From assembly GCF_019972295.1 (NCBI RefSeq), contig NZ_BLJA01000001.1, positions 3,131,574-3,195,573 on the forward strand: a DNA stretch of 64,000 nucleotides, written 5' to 3'. The notes under the pieces were generated by a model. That model was given only the letters and a program-made list of their open reading frames with translations. It did not search any database and was not told the DNA's origin. Source of the DNA: Geobacter sp. AOG2. Its GTDB lineage: Bacteria > Desulfobacterota > Desulfuromonadia > Geobacterales > Pseudopelobacteraceae. This document shows, piece by piece, positions 36,093 to 46,455 of this stretch. The translations under genes and the position numbers were made by a program. How positions within the stretch are numbered: position 1 is the first letter of the stretch; each line of letters opens with the position of its first letter.

Positions 36093-37271
36093 TTAGCTGA
36101 GTGACCTTTCCCAAAAGTCGGCGGCACTAGATGTTGGGCTGTGCATTGGAGACAGAGCATAGCCGAGGGGATAACTGGTGTGGTCCTGGAGGCAAGTCAT
36201 AGCTTCCAGGAACTGACGCACGAATTCATCGGGAGAGTCGGCTCTTAGCAAGTGTTGCGGAGCGGACTGAGTCTCAATATTCTCACACGCAATACTCGTT
36301 CCGATGCATATCACATTCATGTATAGCGCAGTGAGTACTGAGGTTTTCGTGCCTACACCGATATCTAGCGGAAAGATTTGAATGTCGATAGCCAAGAGGA
36401 ACTCTTCATAGTTATCGATCCAGCCAACGAACGTCATCTTGAACTGATTCGGGATCTTCTCTCTCGCCAGGTATTTTTTGATTAGTTCAGCATTTCCTTT
36501 GTGAAAGACGATTTCGAATTCAGTACCTGGAAATCTGGGGGCTATGGCGAACAGAGCCTTTAACCATTTGAGAACGGTATCGCTGCCGTAGAACACGTCC
36601 AGTGAATTTGCAACCAGTATGCGAACTGTTCGCGCTGAACGAATTCGTACAGTCTCATGGTCACTCATTGCGATCGGATTTGTGGGATGGGGTATATAGA
36701 ATGAATCGACGCCCAACATTTTCAAGGTGATCTGATCGCTACGGCCAACTACATGTACTTTTATGTGCCTTAAGAATATACTCTCAAACAGGAAAGCCAT
36801 AACTAGTGCTAGAGAGTATCTGAAAATCTGCAAAGGGTGATCTGTTACGCAGGCCTTTACCTTCCTAAGGTAGAGTAACGTCGCGCAGTCCATTCCAGAA
36901 ATGACCTTTCTTGCCGGGACCCGATTGACATAAGGGGCTGTCCAAAATGGGTAACCCCAGACTAGGTCGTAGTCGCGGCTCAGAAGATCATCAATCCTGT
37001 AATGTAACCTCGCTCCGCTTGGCCACCACGACGACAAAAGTCGTTGGAATAAGTTCGGTTGTTCGCCACATAGTGGGTGAATCTTTACAGCGAGATCTTG
37101 CTCGATAGTAGCAATTCTCTCGCTGTCCGCCTTATTAAGTATTTCCTGCGGCAAATATAAGTCTATCGAAATATCCCTGCGCCTATGCGCAATAATCTGA
37201 TAGATCAAACTATTGGGGCCATGATTGTTTTCTTTGCCAGGTAAAAAATATGAGATGCATGCTAATTTCAT
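36093..37271 (-). CDS. Glycosyltransferase (GT4-like)
   Basis: The 392-residue protein begins MKLACISYFLPGKENNHGPN, a typical GT-B N-terminus. Its C-terminal half contains VRILVANSLDVFYG, KMTFVGWIDNYEEFLLA and DIQIFPLDIGVGTKTSVLTA, the G-x-x-x-K pocket of sugar transferases that handle nucleotide donors. The usual EX7E second glutamate is not evident. It lies six bases after the EpsG-like gene in transcription order. The sugar specificity is unknown. Confidence 0.8.
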   Translation of the reverse strand: MKLACISYFLPGKENNHGPNSLIYQIIAHRRRDISIDLYLPQEILNKADSERIATIEQDLAVKIHPLCGEQPNLFQRLLSSWWPSGARLHYRIDDLLSRDYDLVWGYPFWTAPYVNRVPARKVISGMDCATLLYLRKVKACVTDHPLQIFRYSLALVMAFLFESIFLRHIKVHVVGRSDQITLKMLGVDSFYIPHPTNPIAMSDHETVRIRSARTVRILVANSLDVFYGSDTVLKWLKALFAIAPRFPGTEFEIVFHKGNAELIKKYLAREKIPNQFKMTFVGWIDNYEEFLLAIDIQIFPLDIGVGTKTSVLTALYMNVICIGTSIACENIETQSAPQHLLRADSPDEFVRQFLEAMTCLQDHTSYPLGYALSPMHSPTSSAADFWERSLS

Positions 37272-37276
37272 AATAA

Positions 37277-38338
37277 TTAAACGCTAAAAAAGCGAACGCT
37301 GTAGATATCTTCAAACTGCAGCGATATTTTAGTAAGTTTGCAGATTACTACAAAAGCGATCATTGAGTATAAAAAAAATCTAATTTTTTTGTTCTGCAAA
37401 TAATAAATGTTTTCCGCCGCTATCCACATGTAGAGAATCTCAAATACAGAAGTCAATCTGATAAATCCTGGATTGATAGTTGCCATTGCGAGTGAGACGA
37501 TAGTTATAAGATGCAGAATCTTGTAATCAAAAAAACTTGGACAAGGTGCCGTTTGCTTTTTTTTAGATGCAAAGTACCCAACTAGGACGATAAACGAGAG
37601 CGTGACAATCTTGCCGCCGATGACAGTCCCTGGGGCAAGATCGGTCAACCCGCTGGCCTCATCGCGATACAGAGCCAACTTATCGCTCAAAAGCTTCGTC
37701 GTAAAATAAGTGGCTACAGCGCTCATTAATGCAAGACCAGTGAGTGCAGATCTGCTTAAGTGTTTTTTTCCGAACTGCTTCGCTACCAACAACGGAATCG
37801 AAGAAATGTGAATGCTTGGCGCTATCAGTGTAGAGATAAGCCGAAGCTTTCTGGATGTTGCCGCGAATGCAATCATCACTAACGAGATTGCAACGGTTTG
37901 CCGAACTGGCATGAGTCCAATAAATGTTAGAGTAATCAACCAAGTTACTATTATTGCCCCGCCAGGAACTCTGGTTAGGACAAGGAAAGTGCCCAGAGAT
38001 GTGATACCGGACTCGATGTAGATCAAGTCTCTACGATCGCCTCCAAGCTTTGCAACCAGATAGTTAAGAGCAACGTAGCCGGGCTCCAACAACGGGTTTT
38101 TGGCGAACGCCATGGGCAAAGAGTCAGATGATGCAGCGAGATTGAAAACAATTTCATAGTTCTCCCAGTCACTGCCACCTACGCGAAATGAGGCCAACGC
38201 AAACACTGTCAATGAAAAGGCCAACCAAATTACGTTCCAGGCATAGCGTTGACTCACCGCCGTGCGATGATTTTTTGAAATCAGTTCAAACGACGTAAGT
38301 GCTATTAGAACCAGCGAGACTATATAAATGGTCTTCAT
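37277..38338 (-). CDS. EpsG-family / Wzy-like polysaccharide polymerase candidate
   Basis: The 353-residue protein has about nine to ten hydrophobic segments and a periplasmic-type loop with FRVGGSDWENYEIVF and EPGYVALNYLVAKLGG. The R-x-G-x-D-x-x-x-Y pattern is typical of EpsG/Wzy proteins that polymerise lipid-linked repeat units. It is the first gene of the AT-rich block on the minus strand, just inside the right direct repeat. Confidence 0.8.
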   Translation of the reverse strand: MKTIYIVSLVLIALTSFELISKNHRTAVSQRYAWNVIWLAFSLTVFALASFRVGGSDWENYEIVFNLAASSDSLPMAFAKNPLLEPGYVALNYLVAKLGGDRRDLIYIESGITSLGTFLVLTRVPGGAIIVTWLITLTFIGLMPVRQTVAISLVMIAFAATSRKLRLISTLIAPSIHISSIPLLVAKQFGKKHLSRSALTGLALMSAVATYFTTKLLSDKLALYRDEASGLTDLAPGTVIGGKIVTLSFIVLVGYFASKKKQTAPCPSFFDYKILHLITIVSLAMATINPGFIRLTSVFEILYMWIAAENIYYLQNKKIRFFLYSMIAFVVICKLTKISLQFEDIYSVRFFSV

Positions 38339-38476
38339 TTTGAATTTAAATTATACAAAAGTCTATATAGAGTATTTTTAAAAGAAGTAAATTAGCATTC
38401 GATAGCGAGCAAGTTTATGAAAACACACTGTGTTTATAACCACATCAATTCTCATATTCGCTATTAAATCAATTAT

Positions 38477-38505
38477 AGCTGATTGGTATTTCGGGAGAAA
38501 CAATA
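38477..38505. repeat. Direct repeat, right boundary of the glycan block
   Basis: Second copy of the 29-bp sequence at 29800-29828, same orientation, 26 of 29 bases identical. It ends eight bases before the stop of the UDP-sugar epimerase gene, at the point where base composition changes from AT-rich to GC-rich. Confidence 0.75.
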
Positions 38506-38513
38506 TGCGCAAT

Positions 38514-39530
38514 TTAAGTCGCAATCGGGTAATACCCCCGGTACCACTCCACAAACCTACTAATCCCTTCCTTGAGCGAGGTGGCCGGCCTGAATCCCAC
38601 ATCCTTCATCAGATCATCCACATCGGCATAGGTCGCCGGTACATCTCCGGCCTGTATGGGCAGCAGGTTCTTTTGCGCCTGTTTGCCCAGGCACTCCTCA
38701 AGCACCTCGATAAAGTGCATCAGTTCTATCGGGTTGTTGTTGCCGATGTTGTAGATCCTGTAGGGGGCGTAGCTGGTGCCGGGGTCAGGCTCGTCGCCGC
38801 ACCATGATAGGCTGGGAACCGGGGTGGTGTCTGTGACCCGCATCACACCTTCTACGATATCGTCGATAAAGGTAAAATCCCGTTGCATCTTGCCGTGGTT
38901 GAAGACGTCGATCGGTTTGCCCGCCAGGATCGCCTTGGTGAAGAGGAACAGGGCCATATCGGGCCTGCCCCAGGGGCCATAGACGGTAAAGAAGCGCAGG
39001 CCGGTGGTGGGGATGCCGTAGAGGCTGGAATAGGTATGGGCCATCAACTCGTTGGCCTTCTTGGTGGCGGCGTACAGGGAAACCGGGTGGTCCACGTTAT
39101 GGTGCACGGAAAAGGGCATCCGGGTGTTGGCGCCGTAGACCGAGCTTGACGAGGCATAGACGAGGTGTTTGACGTTGTTGTGGCGGCACCCCTCCAGGAT
39201 GTTCATGAAGCCTGTGATGTTGCTGTCGATGTAGGCGTGGGGATTCTGGAGGGAGTAGCGTACCCCGGCCTGGGCGGCCAGGTTCACAACCGTGTCGAAA
39301 CGTTCGTCGGAAAAAAGCTTCTCGATGGCTCCGCGGTCCTCAAGAGAGCCTTTGACGAACCGGAAGCCCGGTTGCCCTTCCAGTTGCTTGAGCCGGTCGT
39401 GCTTGAGTTTGACATCGTAGTAGTCGTTCAGGTTGTCGAGGCCAATGACCTCGTCGCCCCTCGCCAACAGGCGCTTTGTGAGGTGAAAGCCGATAAAGCC
39501 CGCAGCACCGGTTACGAGAATCTTAGACAT
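38514..39530 (-). CDS. NAD-dependent sugar epimerase (UDP-glucuronate 4-epimerase-like)
   Basis: The 338-residue short-chain dehydrogenase has the Rossmann motif [11 protein letters not shown], the YAATKKANE catalytic YxxxK, and an SSSSVYG Ser region. Length, [15 protein letters not shown] and the HTYSSLYG block fit UDP-glucuronate 4-epimerases, giving UDP-galacturonate. Codon use is GC-rich, unlike the block next to it. It lies 64 bases downstream of gmd, probably in one transcript. Confidence 0.88.
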   Translation of the reverse strand: MSKILVTGAAGFIGFHLTKRLLARGDEVIGLDNLNDYYDVKLKHDRLKQLEGQPGFRFVKGSLEDRGAIEKLFSDERFDTVVNLAAQAGVRYSLQNPHAYIDSNITGFMNILEGCRHNNVKHLVYASSSSVYGANTRMPFSVHHNVDHPVSLYAATKKANELMAHTYSSLYGIPTTGLRFFTVYGPWGRPDMALFLFTKAILAGKPIDVFNHGKMQRDFTFIDDIVEGVMRVTDTTPVPSLSWCGDEPDPGTSYAPYRIYNIGNNNPIELMHFIEVLEECLGKQAQKNLLPIQAGDVPATYADVDDLMKDVGFRPATSLKEGISRFVEWYRGYYPIAT

Positions 39531-39594
39531 GGTTCGAACCTCTCAAGAGCCTGGCAAACACAAATCTCCTCCTGCACGACAGGCCAATGGCCGT

Positions 39595-40644
39595 TTAACC
39601 ATCGGCCCGCTTTTCCCGCTCCGCCTGTTCCAGGTCGGCATCGGTCATCATGTTTACGAGCTGGCCGAAGCTTGTCTTCAGCTCCCAGCCCAGTTGCCGC
39701 CGTGCCTTGCCCGGGTCTCCCAGGAGCAGGTCCACCTCGGCGGGACGGAAGTATTTGGGGTCGATCCGGATTGCTACCCGGCCGCTCGACGTGTCGATTC
39801 CCGTTTCATCGACACCGCTTCCCTGCCATGCCAGCGGCATGCCGAGACGCTCGAAGACTTTTTCGGCAAAGGTGCGCACCGACCAGGTCTCGCCGGTGGC
39901 GATGACGTAGTCGTCGGCCTGGTCCTGCTGCATCATCAGCCACATGGCCTCCACGTAGTCGCCGGCAAATCCCCAGTCGCGCTTGGCGTCCAGGTTGCCC
40001 AGGTAGAGGCAATCCTGTATGCCCAGCTTGATGCGGGCTGCGGCGCGGGTGATCTTGCGGGTGACGAAGGTCTCGCCCCGGCGGGGGGATTCGTGGTTGA
40101 ACAGGATGCCGTTGCAGGCGTACATGTTGTAGCTTTCGCGGTAGTTCACCGTGATGTAGAAGGCATAGGCCTTGGCGCAGGCATAGGGTGAGCGGGGATA
40201 GAACGGCGTGGTTTCCCTCTGGGGGGTCTCCACCACCTTGCCGTACAGTTCCGAGGACGATGCCTGGTAGAATTTCGTGTTGAGGCCGGTTTCGCGGATA
40301 CCTTCCAGAATACGCACCGCACCCAGGGCGTCCACTTCGCCGGTGTACTCGGGGACGTCAAAGGAGACGCGCACGTGGCTTTGGGCGCCCAGATTGTAGA
40401 TCTCGTCCGGCTGGATGGTGCGCAGCAGGGTGTTGATGGAGCTGGCGTCGTTTAGGTCGCCGTAATGGAGGAACAGACGCACATCCTTTTCGTGCGGGTC
40501 GCGGTAGATGTGGTTGATGCGGCCGGTGTTGAAGGATGAGGAGCGCCGGATCATGCCGTGGACTTCGTAGCCTTTCGCCAAGAGTAATTCTGCCAGATAG
40601 GAACCGTCCTGGCCCGTGATGCCGGTGATGAGTGCCCGTTTCAT
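39595..40644 (-). CDS. gmd: GDP-mannose 4,6-dehydratase
   Basis: The 349-residue enzyme converts GDP-D-mannose to GDP-4-keto-6-deoxy-D-mannose, precursor of GDP-fucose, rhamnose or perosamine. [16 protein letters not shown] is the family nucleotide loop; [30 protein letters not shown] (YxxxK) and [19 protein letters not shown] are diagnostic. The ATG at 40644 has AGGAG six bases upstream, so the upstream 27 codons are not used. It is the first gene of the polysaccharide transcript as seen here. Confidence 0.96.
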   Translation of the reverse strand: MKRALITGITGQDGSYLAELLLAKGYEVHGMIRRSSSFNTGRINHIYRDPHEKDVRLFLHYGDLNDASSINTLLRTIQPDEIYNLGAQSHVRVSFDVPEYTGEVDALGAVRILEGIRETGLNTKFYQASSSELYGKVVETPQRETTPFYPRSPYACAKAYAFYITVNYRESYNMYACNGILFNHESPRRGETFVTRKITRAAARIKLGIQDCLYLGNLDAKRDWGFAGDYVEAMWLMMQQDQADDYVIATGETWSVRTFAEKVFERLGMPLAWQGSGVDETGIDTSSGRVAIRIDPKYFRPAEVDLLLGDPGKARRQLGWELKTSFGQLVNMMTDADLEQAEREKRADG

Positions 40645-40825
40645 TCTTGACTCCTGAGGTAAGATTAGCATGTGTATACACAAGTAACAAAATACTATTT
40701 CAAATACACAGTAATTTTTATACATACCATATCAGCTGCAACGAATACAAAATAAAATAAAGAGCCGCGGATTTAGCAGGTTGTCTGCAAAGGGGCCTTC
40801 GCTCCGCTTCTGTGGTGAAGTCGAC

Positions 40826-42259
40826 CTACAGGTAGGGGGAGAAGAGCCGCGCGCAATTATCCCGCAACCTGACGGGCAGGGGGCGACCGTCGAGTTCCTC
40901 CTGTGTGACCTCGCAAGACGTGGCGAACGCCTGCTCAAAGTGCCGGTTGAGTCCGGCGGCAAAATCTTCATCGAAGACGCTCAGGTTAAGTTCGAAATTG
41001 AGACGCAGACTGCGGGGGTCGAGGTTAGCCGAACCGAGCAGCGACCAGACGTCATCCACCAGAAACAGCTTGGTATGGACGAACGGCGGCGGCTGGTAGA
41101 AAACCCTGATGCCGTTAGCCAGAAGTTCCCATAAGAGCCCCCGGGTGGCCCAGTGGACAAACGGCAGGTTGTTGAGGCCGGGCAGGACGATGCGCACGTC
41201 CACCCCTCGAAGGGCGGTGGTGATCAGTGCTGCGATCATTGGTCGGTCGGGGACGAAGTAGGGGGTCATGATGCGTACTGACTTTTTGGCACAGGAGAGC
41301 GCCCCCATTATGATGTGCTCAAGTTTGCGGAATTCTTTGTCCGGGCCGTCGCTTATGGAGCGGGCGAGGGCGTTTCCCCAGGACTCCAGACTGGGGAAAA
41401 ATGAGGGTGCGTCCAATCGCTCGCCGGTCACGAAATACCAGTCCTCCAGAAAGGTACTTTGCAGGTCGGCCACAACCGGACCCTGGACGGAAAAGTGCAG
41501 GTCGTGGATGGCGGTCGCCATGTCGACAGAGGACGGCTGATGGCGGCTGCGGATATTCATGCCGCCGGTGAAGGCCTCGCGCCCGTCGATGATGAGCAGT
41601 TTGCGGTGGTTGCGCAGGTTGATGTAGGCGCCATGCCGCAGGGGGAGGTAACGGACCAGATGCACTTCGGTGCCTGCCAGCGCCGTGCGGGGGGAGCGGC
41701 GGCTGTACTTTTCCCCCAGGGCATCGATGATGACCCGAACCTCGACGCCGCGTCGCGCCGCATTCTGGAGGGCGCTTATGAATTCGGCACCGATGCCGTC
41801 GGCGTCGAATATGTAGCTGCTCAGATTGATACTGTCCTCTGCCCGCCCGATAGCCGCCAGCATGGCCGGATAAGCCTCTTCCCCATTAACCAGGGGGGTG
41901 ATGCGGTTTCCCTCCCTCAGCCTGGTTCGTGCCACCCGGTCCCCCAGTACGCGTAGATCGTTCAAATGCGTCGCGGGCTGAGGGAGATGCACGGTTTCGT
42001 CGTCAGGCTCTGCGAACGGGTTTATCTCGCTTCCGCTGAGTCTACGGCCGCTTTCCTGCCATTGCCGCGCCCGGCGGGATATGCGGTTCACTCCGAGACA
42101 CCAGTAAAGGAACGGTCCGAGCAGCGGTAGGGTCAGGCTTATGCTCATCCAGCCCAGGGCCGAGCGGGAATCGCGTTTGTGGAGCAGGGCGTGGCCGGCC
42201 GTGGCCAACGAGAGCAGGCCGGCACAGAAGGCGAACAGGATAATGAAGATATGGTTCAT
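40826..42259 (-). CDS. cls: Cardiolipin synthase (phospholipase D family)
   Basis: The 477-residue protein has two N-terminal transmembrane helices (IFIILFAFCAGLLSLA and a second near 40) and two HKD active-site motifs: NHRKLLIIDGREAFTGG and VHTKLFLVDDVWSLLGS. These define bacterial cardiolipin synthases that transfer phosphatidyl groups between phosphatidylglycerol molecules. The ATG at 42259 lies eight bases after the stop of the Rieske gene and lacks a clear ribosome site, suggesting coupled translation. Confidence 0.93.
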   Translation of the reverse strand: MNHIFIILFAFCAGLLSLATAGHALLHKRDSRSALGWMSISLTLPLLGPFLYWCLGVNRISRRARQWQESGRRLSGSEINPFAEPDDETVHLPQPATHLNDLRVLGDRVARTRLREGNRITPLVNGEEAYPAMLAAIGRAEDSINLSSYIFDADGIGAEFISALQNAARRGVEVRVIIDALGEKYSRRSPRTALAGTEVHLVRYLPLRHGAYINLRNHRKLLIIDGREAFTGGMNIRSRHQPSSVDMATAIHDLHFSVQGPVVADLQSTFLEDWYFVTGERLDAPSFFPSLESWGNALARSISDGPDKEFRKLEHIIMGALSCAKKSVRIMTPYFVPDRPMIAALITTALRGVDVRIVLPGLNNLPFVHWATRGLLWELLANGIRVFYQPPPFVHTKLFLVDDVWSLLGSANLDPRSLRLNFELNLSVFDEDFAAGLNRHFEQAFATSCEVTQEELDGRPLPVRLRDNCARLFSPYL

Positions 42260-42267
42260 GAAGAGGT

Positions 42268-42567
42268 TCAGGCCGGGTCGATGAGGATGTCTTCTCCACT
42301 GATTTGGACGGGAAAGGTCTGCAGGGTTAACTCGGGATGGTCCGCGCATCTGCCGTCGGCCAGGTTAAAGCGATAACCGTGGCGCGGGCAGGAGATGGAG
42401 CCATCCTTCACCACGGCCGCGGTCAGGGGCGAAGCCTGATGGGGGCATTCGTTTTCACAGGCAAAGAAAACCCCTTTGATATTGACCAGAAGTATTTCCC
42501 GGCCTGAGACGGAGACCACCTTTTTGCCGAAGTTGGGGACCTCGTTAATTTTTGCCACCGGTATCAT
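42268..42567 (-). CDS. Rieske-type [2Fe-2S] ferredoxin
   Basis: The 99-residue protein has a Rieske cluster site: Cys41-x-His43 (CPHQ) and Cys60-x2-His63 (CPRHGYRF), with 16 residues between. It resembles NirD-type and dioxygenase ferredoxins and would carry electrons in the cytoplasm. The ATG at 42567 has GGAGG at good spacing. It is just upstream of cls; no oxygenase or nitrite reductase subunit is adjacent, so its partner is unknown. Confidence 0.93.
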   Translation of the reverse strand: MIPVAKINEVPNFGKKVVSVSGREILLVNIKGVFFACENECPHQASPLTAAVVKDGSISCPRHGYRFNLADGRCADHPELTLQTFPVQISGEDILIDPA

Positions 42568-42638
42568 GGGAACACCTCCGTATTGAAGATTGAGATGCAT
42601 CTTACCTGAAAAAAGCAAGGAAAGTCAAATGGTTTCAC

Positions 42639-42650
42639 TTTGTGCACAAA
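42639..42650. promoter_or_regulatory. 12-bp palindrome upstream of the nitrogen cluster
   Basis: TTTGTGCACAAA is a perfect palindrome about 200 bp upstream of the sigma-54-like promoter. The TGCA core resembles NtrC-type sites, but the full TGCACC-N5-GGTGCA consensus is not met. Confidence 0.35.
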
Positions 42651-42846
42651 ATAAAAGCATTGTGCCGATAAAATAACATGAGCGGCATAACATCCTGAAA
42701 CTGTTTGATGTAATACATTAAAAGTACCCAAGGGACAAAAAAAACGATTAATAAATAGGCAAAATTGTGAGGATGTTCATCAGCCGAATGGCCTCTTTTT
42801 CCCGTAAACAAGTTACAACTATATGACATAAATGAAGAAAAATTTA

Positions 42847-42862
42847 TGGCATAATCCGTGCT
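42847..42862 (+). promoter_or_regulatory. Sigma-54 (-24/-12) promoter candidate
   Basis: TGGCATAATCCGTGCT places GG and GC ten bases apart, matching the TGGCAC-N5-TTGCW consensus at nine key positions. Transcription would start near 42873 and read through the outer-membrane protein gene and the first glnB-amtB pair. Sigma-54 control of glnB-amtB units is well established in proteobacteria. Confidence 0.65.
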
Positions 42863-42999
42863 AACCATTCGTCAAACGAGGTGAAGCGACAACAAAATTT
42901 TCCATGAACACATATCTACTCTACAGAACGTGCACGATGAAACCAGCGTCGTTTTCATCCTATCACCGTTCAAAATCAACGATGAAAAGGAGAGGAAAG

Positions 43000-44198
<1,199 letters not shown>

Positions 44199-44234
44199 GC
44201 GGATGGGCCTGCACATTAATTACGGAGGTTGGTA

Positions 44235-45938
44235 ATGAAACTGAAGATATGTCTGCTAGCTGTTATGATTTTTATCCTGACCGGGCTCCTCTCGATCTCG
44301 GCCATGGCCGAGGAGAAGAAGGATGAGGCCCCGGCAGCCCCTGCCGCCTCGTCTGCTCCCGCGGCCGCGACGCCTGCCCCGGCGGCGGCAGCTCCCGCTG
44401 CTCCTGCCCCGGAGGTCAAAAATGACCCCTCCGGCGCCAACACCGGTGTCGCCAGCGACATCGTGGGCGGGTCGGCCAATGCCCCCACCCAGGAAGAGAT
44501 CGACAAGCTCGGCAAGAGCGAGCCGCTGGCCGCCAAGGTGGCCGATGTGGTCGGTCATAACAAGATATCCATCAACTTTGTGTGGACCCTGGTCTGCGGC
44601 TTCCTGGTCATGTTCATGCAGGCCGGCTTTGCCATGGCGGAGACCGGCTTCACCCGGGCCAAGAACGCCGGCCATACCATGGCCATGAACTTCATGGTCT
44701 ATGGTCTGGGTCTGCTCGGTTACTGGATCTGCGGCTTTGCCCTGCAGATGGGCGGGGTCGGCGGTATTGCCACCCTGGGTGGCGCCAAGGCGCTGAGCAG
44801 TGAATTCACCGTCCACCTGTTCGGCAAGGACTTCGGTCTGTTCGGCACCACCGGTTTCTTCCTCGGCAACAAGGTTTATGACGCATCCATATTCGCCCTG
44901 TTCCTGTTCCAGATGGTCTTCATGGACACTACCGCCACCATCCCCACCGGTTCCATGGCTGAACGCTGGAACATGAAATCCTTCTTCGTCTACGGTTTCT
45001 TCGTATCGGGCATCATCTACCCGCTCTATGCCAACTGGGTCTGGGGCGGCGGCTGGCTCTCCCAACTCGGCAATATGTTCGGACTTGGCCATGGCCATGT
45101 GGACTTCGCCGGTTCTTCCGTCGTTCACCTGACCGGCGGTGTGTGCGCCCTGGCCGGGGCCATAGTGCTCGGCCCCCGCATCGGCAAGTTCAATAAGGAC
45201 GGTTCCGCCAACCCGATTCCCGGACATCATGTCCCCATGGCGATCGTTGGCTGCTTCATCCTGGCCTTCGGCTGGTTCGGCTTCAACGCCGGTTCCACCC
45301 TGGCCGGTACCGATCTCCGCATCGCCGTGGTCGCCACCAACACCATGCTGGCCGGTGCTGCCGGTGCCGTCTCTTCCTGGATATTCATGTGGATACGCTA
45401 CGGCAAGCCTGATATCTCCATGAGCGCCAACGGGCTGCTGGCCGGTCTGGTTGCCATCACCGCCCCCTGCGCCTTCGTCACCGCTCCCGTGTCGGTCCTC
45501 ATCGGCGCCATTGCCGGTATTCTCTGCTGCCTCAGCGTCTTCTTCGTGGAGCGTGTCCTGAAGGTTGACGATCCGGTCGGTGCGGTTTCGGTGCACGGCA
45601 CCAACGGCGCCTGGGGCGTGCTGGCCCTTGGTCTCTTCGCCGACGGCAGCTACGGCGACGGTTTCAACGGCGTAAAAGGGACGGTAACCGGGCTCTTCTA
45701 CGGCGACTCCGGACAGTTCTTCGCCCAGTGCATCGGGACCCTGACGAATATCGTCTATGTCTTCATCATCTCCTATGTGTTCTTCAAGGTGCTCGATATG
45801 GTTGTCGGTCTGCGTGTTCCCAAGGATCAGGAACTGGAAGGCCTTGACCAGCATGAGGTTGCGGTTTCGGCCTATCCCGACTTCAATCTGCGTCATCTGC
45901 CCCTGAGTGGCGCGCATCACGAAAAGGTCGAGAAATAA
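44235..45938 (+). CDS. amtB: Ammonium transporter AmtB (copy 1, Pro-Ala-rich N-terminus)
   Basis: The 567-residue protein has a signal peptide (LLAVMIFILTGLLSISAMA), then about 75 residues of Pro/Ala-rich and polar linker before the first channel helix (ISINFVWTLVCGFLVMF). Eleven channel helices follow. The twin pore histidines are in DFAGSSVVHLTGG and SVHGTNGAWG. The signal peptide fits an outside N-terminus, as in bacterial Amt. Usual AmtB proteins are about 400-430 residues; the linker and a longer C-terminal half account for the excess. The ATG at 44235 has GGAGG six bases upstream. A GC-rich hairpin follows. Confidence 0.95.
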   Translation: MKLKICLLAVMIFILTGLLSISAMAEEKKDEAPAAPAASSAPAAATPAPAAAAPAAPAPEVKNDPSGANTGVASDIVGGSANAPTQEEIDKLGKSEPLAAKVADVVGHNKISINFVWTLVCGFLVMFMQAGFAMAETGFTRAKNAGHTMAMNFMVYGLGLLGYWICGFALQMGGVGGIATLGGAKALSSEFTVHLFGKDFGLFGTTGFFLGNKVYDASIFALFLFQMVFMDTTATIPTGSMAERWNMKSFFVYGFFVSGIIYPLYANWVWGGGWLSQLGNMFGLGHGHVDFAGSSVVHLTGGVCALAGAIVLGPRIGKFNKDGSANPIPGHHVPMAIVGCFILAFGWFGFNAGSTLAGTDLRIAVVATNTMLAGAAGAVSSWIFMWIRYGKPDISMSANGLLAGLVAITAPCAFVTAPVSVLIGAIAGILCCLSVFFVERVLKVDDPVGAVSVHGTNGAWGVLALGLFADGSYGDGFNGVKGTVTGLFYGDSGQFFAQCIGTLTNIVYVFIISYVFFKVLDMVVGLRVPKDQELEGLDQHEVAVSAYPDFNLRHLPLSGAHHEKVEK

Positions 45939-45950
45939 TTGGTAACGACA

Positions 45951-45983
45951 ACCCCCGCCGCTGCAATTTGCGGCGGCGGGGGT
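45951..45983 (+). terminator. GC-rich hairpin after amtB copy 1
   Basis: A perfect 11-bp stem ACCCCCGCCGC/GCGGCGGGGGT with an 11-base loop is not followed by a T-run. It may stabilise the upstream mRNA or act as a weak terminator between the two glnB-amtB modules. Confidence 0.6.
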
Positions 45984-46062
45984 AAACTATAACGCGAGAA
46001 TAAGGCTGATCAATGCAAGCAGGACTTGGCAGTCCCACTACCCAACACAGAATTGGAGGTAA

Positions 46063-46404
<342 letters not shown>

Positions 46405-46455
46405 TCTCTCGCTTTACCAAGCATTCATACACATATTCATTTCGGAGGTTCAGTC

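Noticed and set aside
44256-45920. 554-codon minus-strand frame
   Set aside because: Antisense shadow of amtB copy 1, produced by high GC at third codon positions; no ribosome site or motif.
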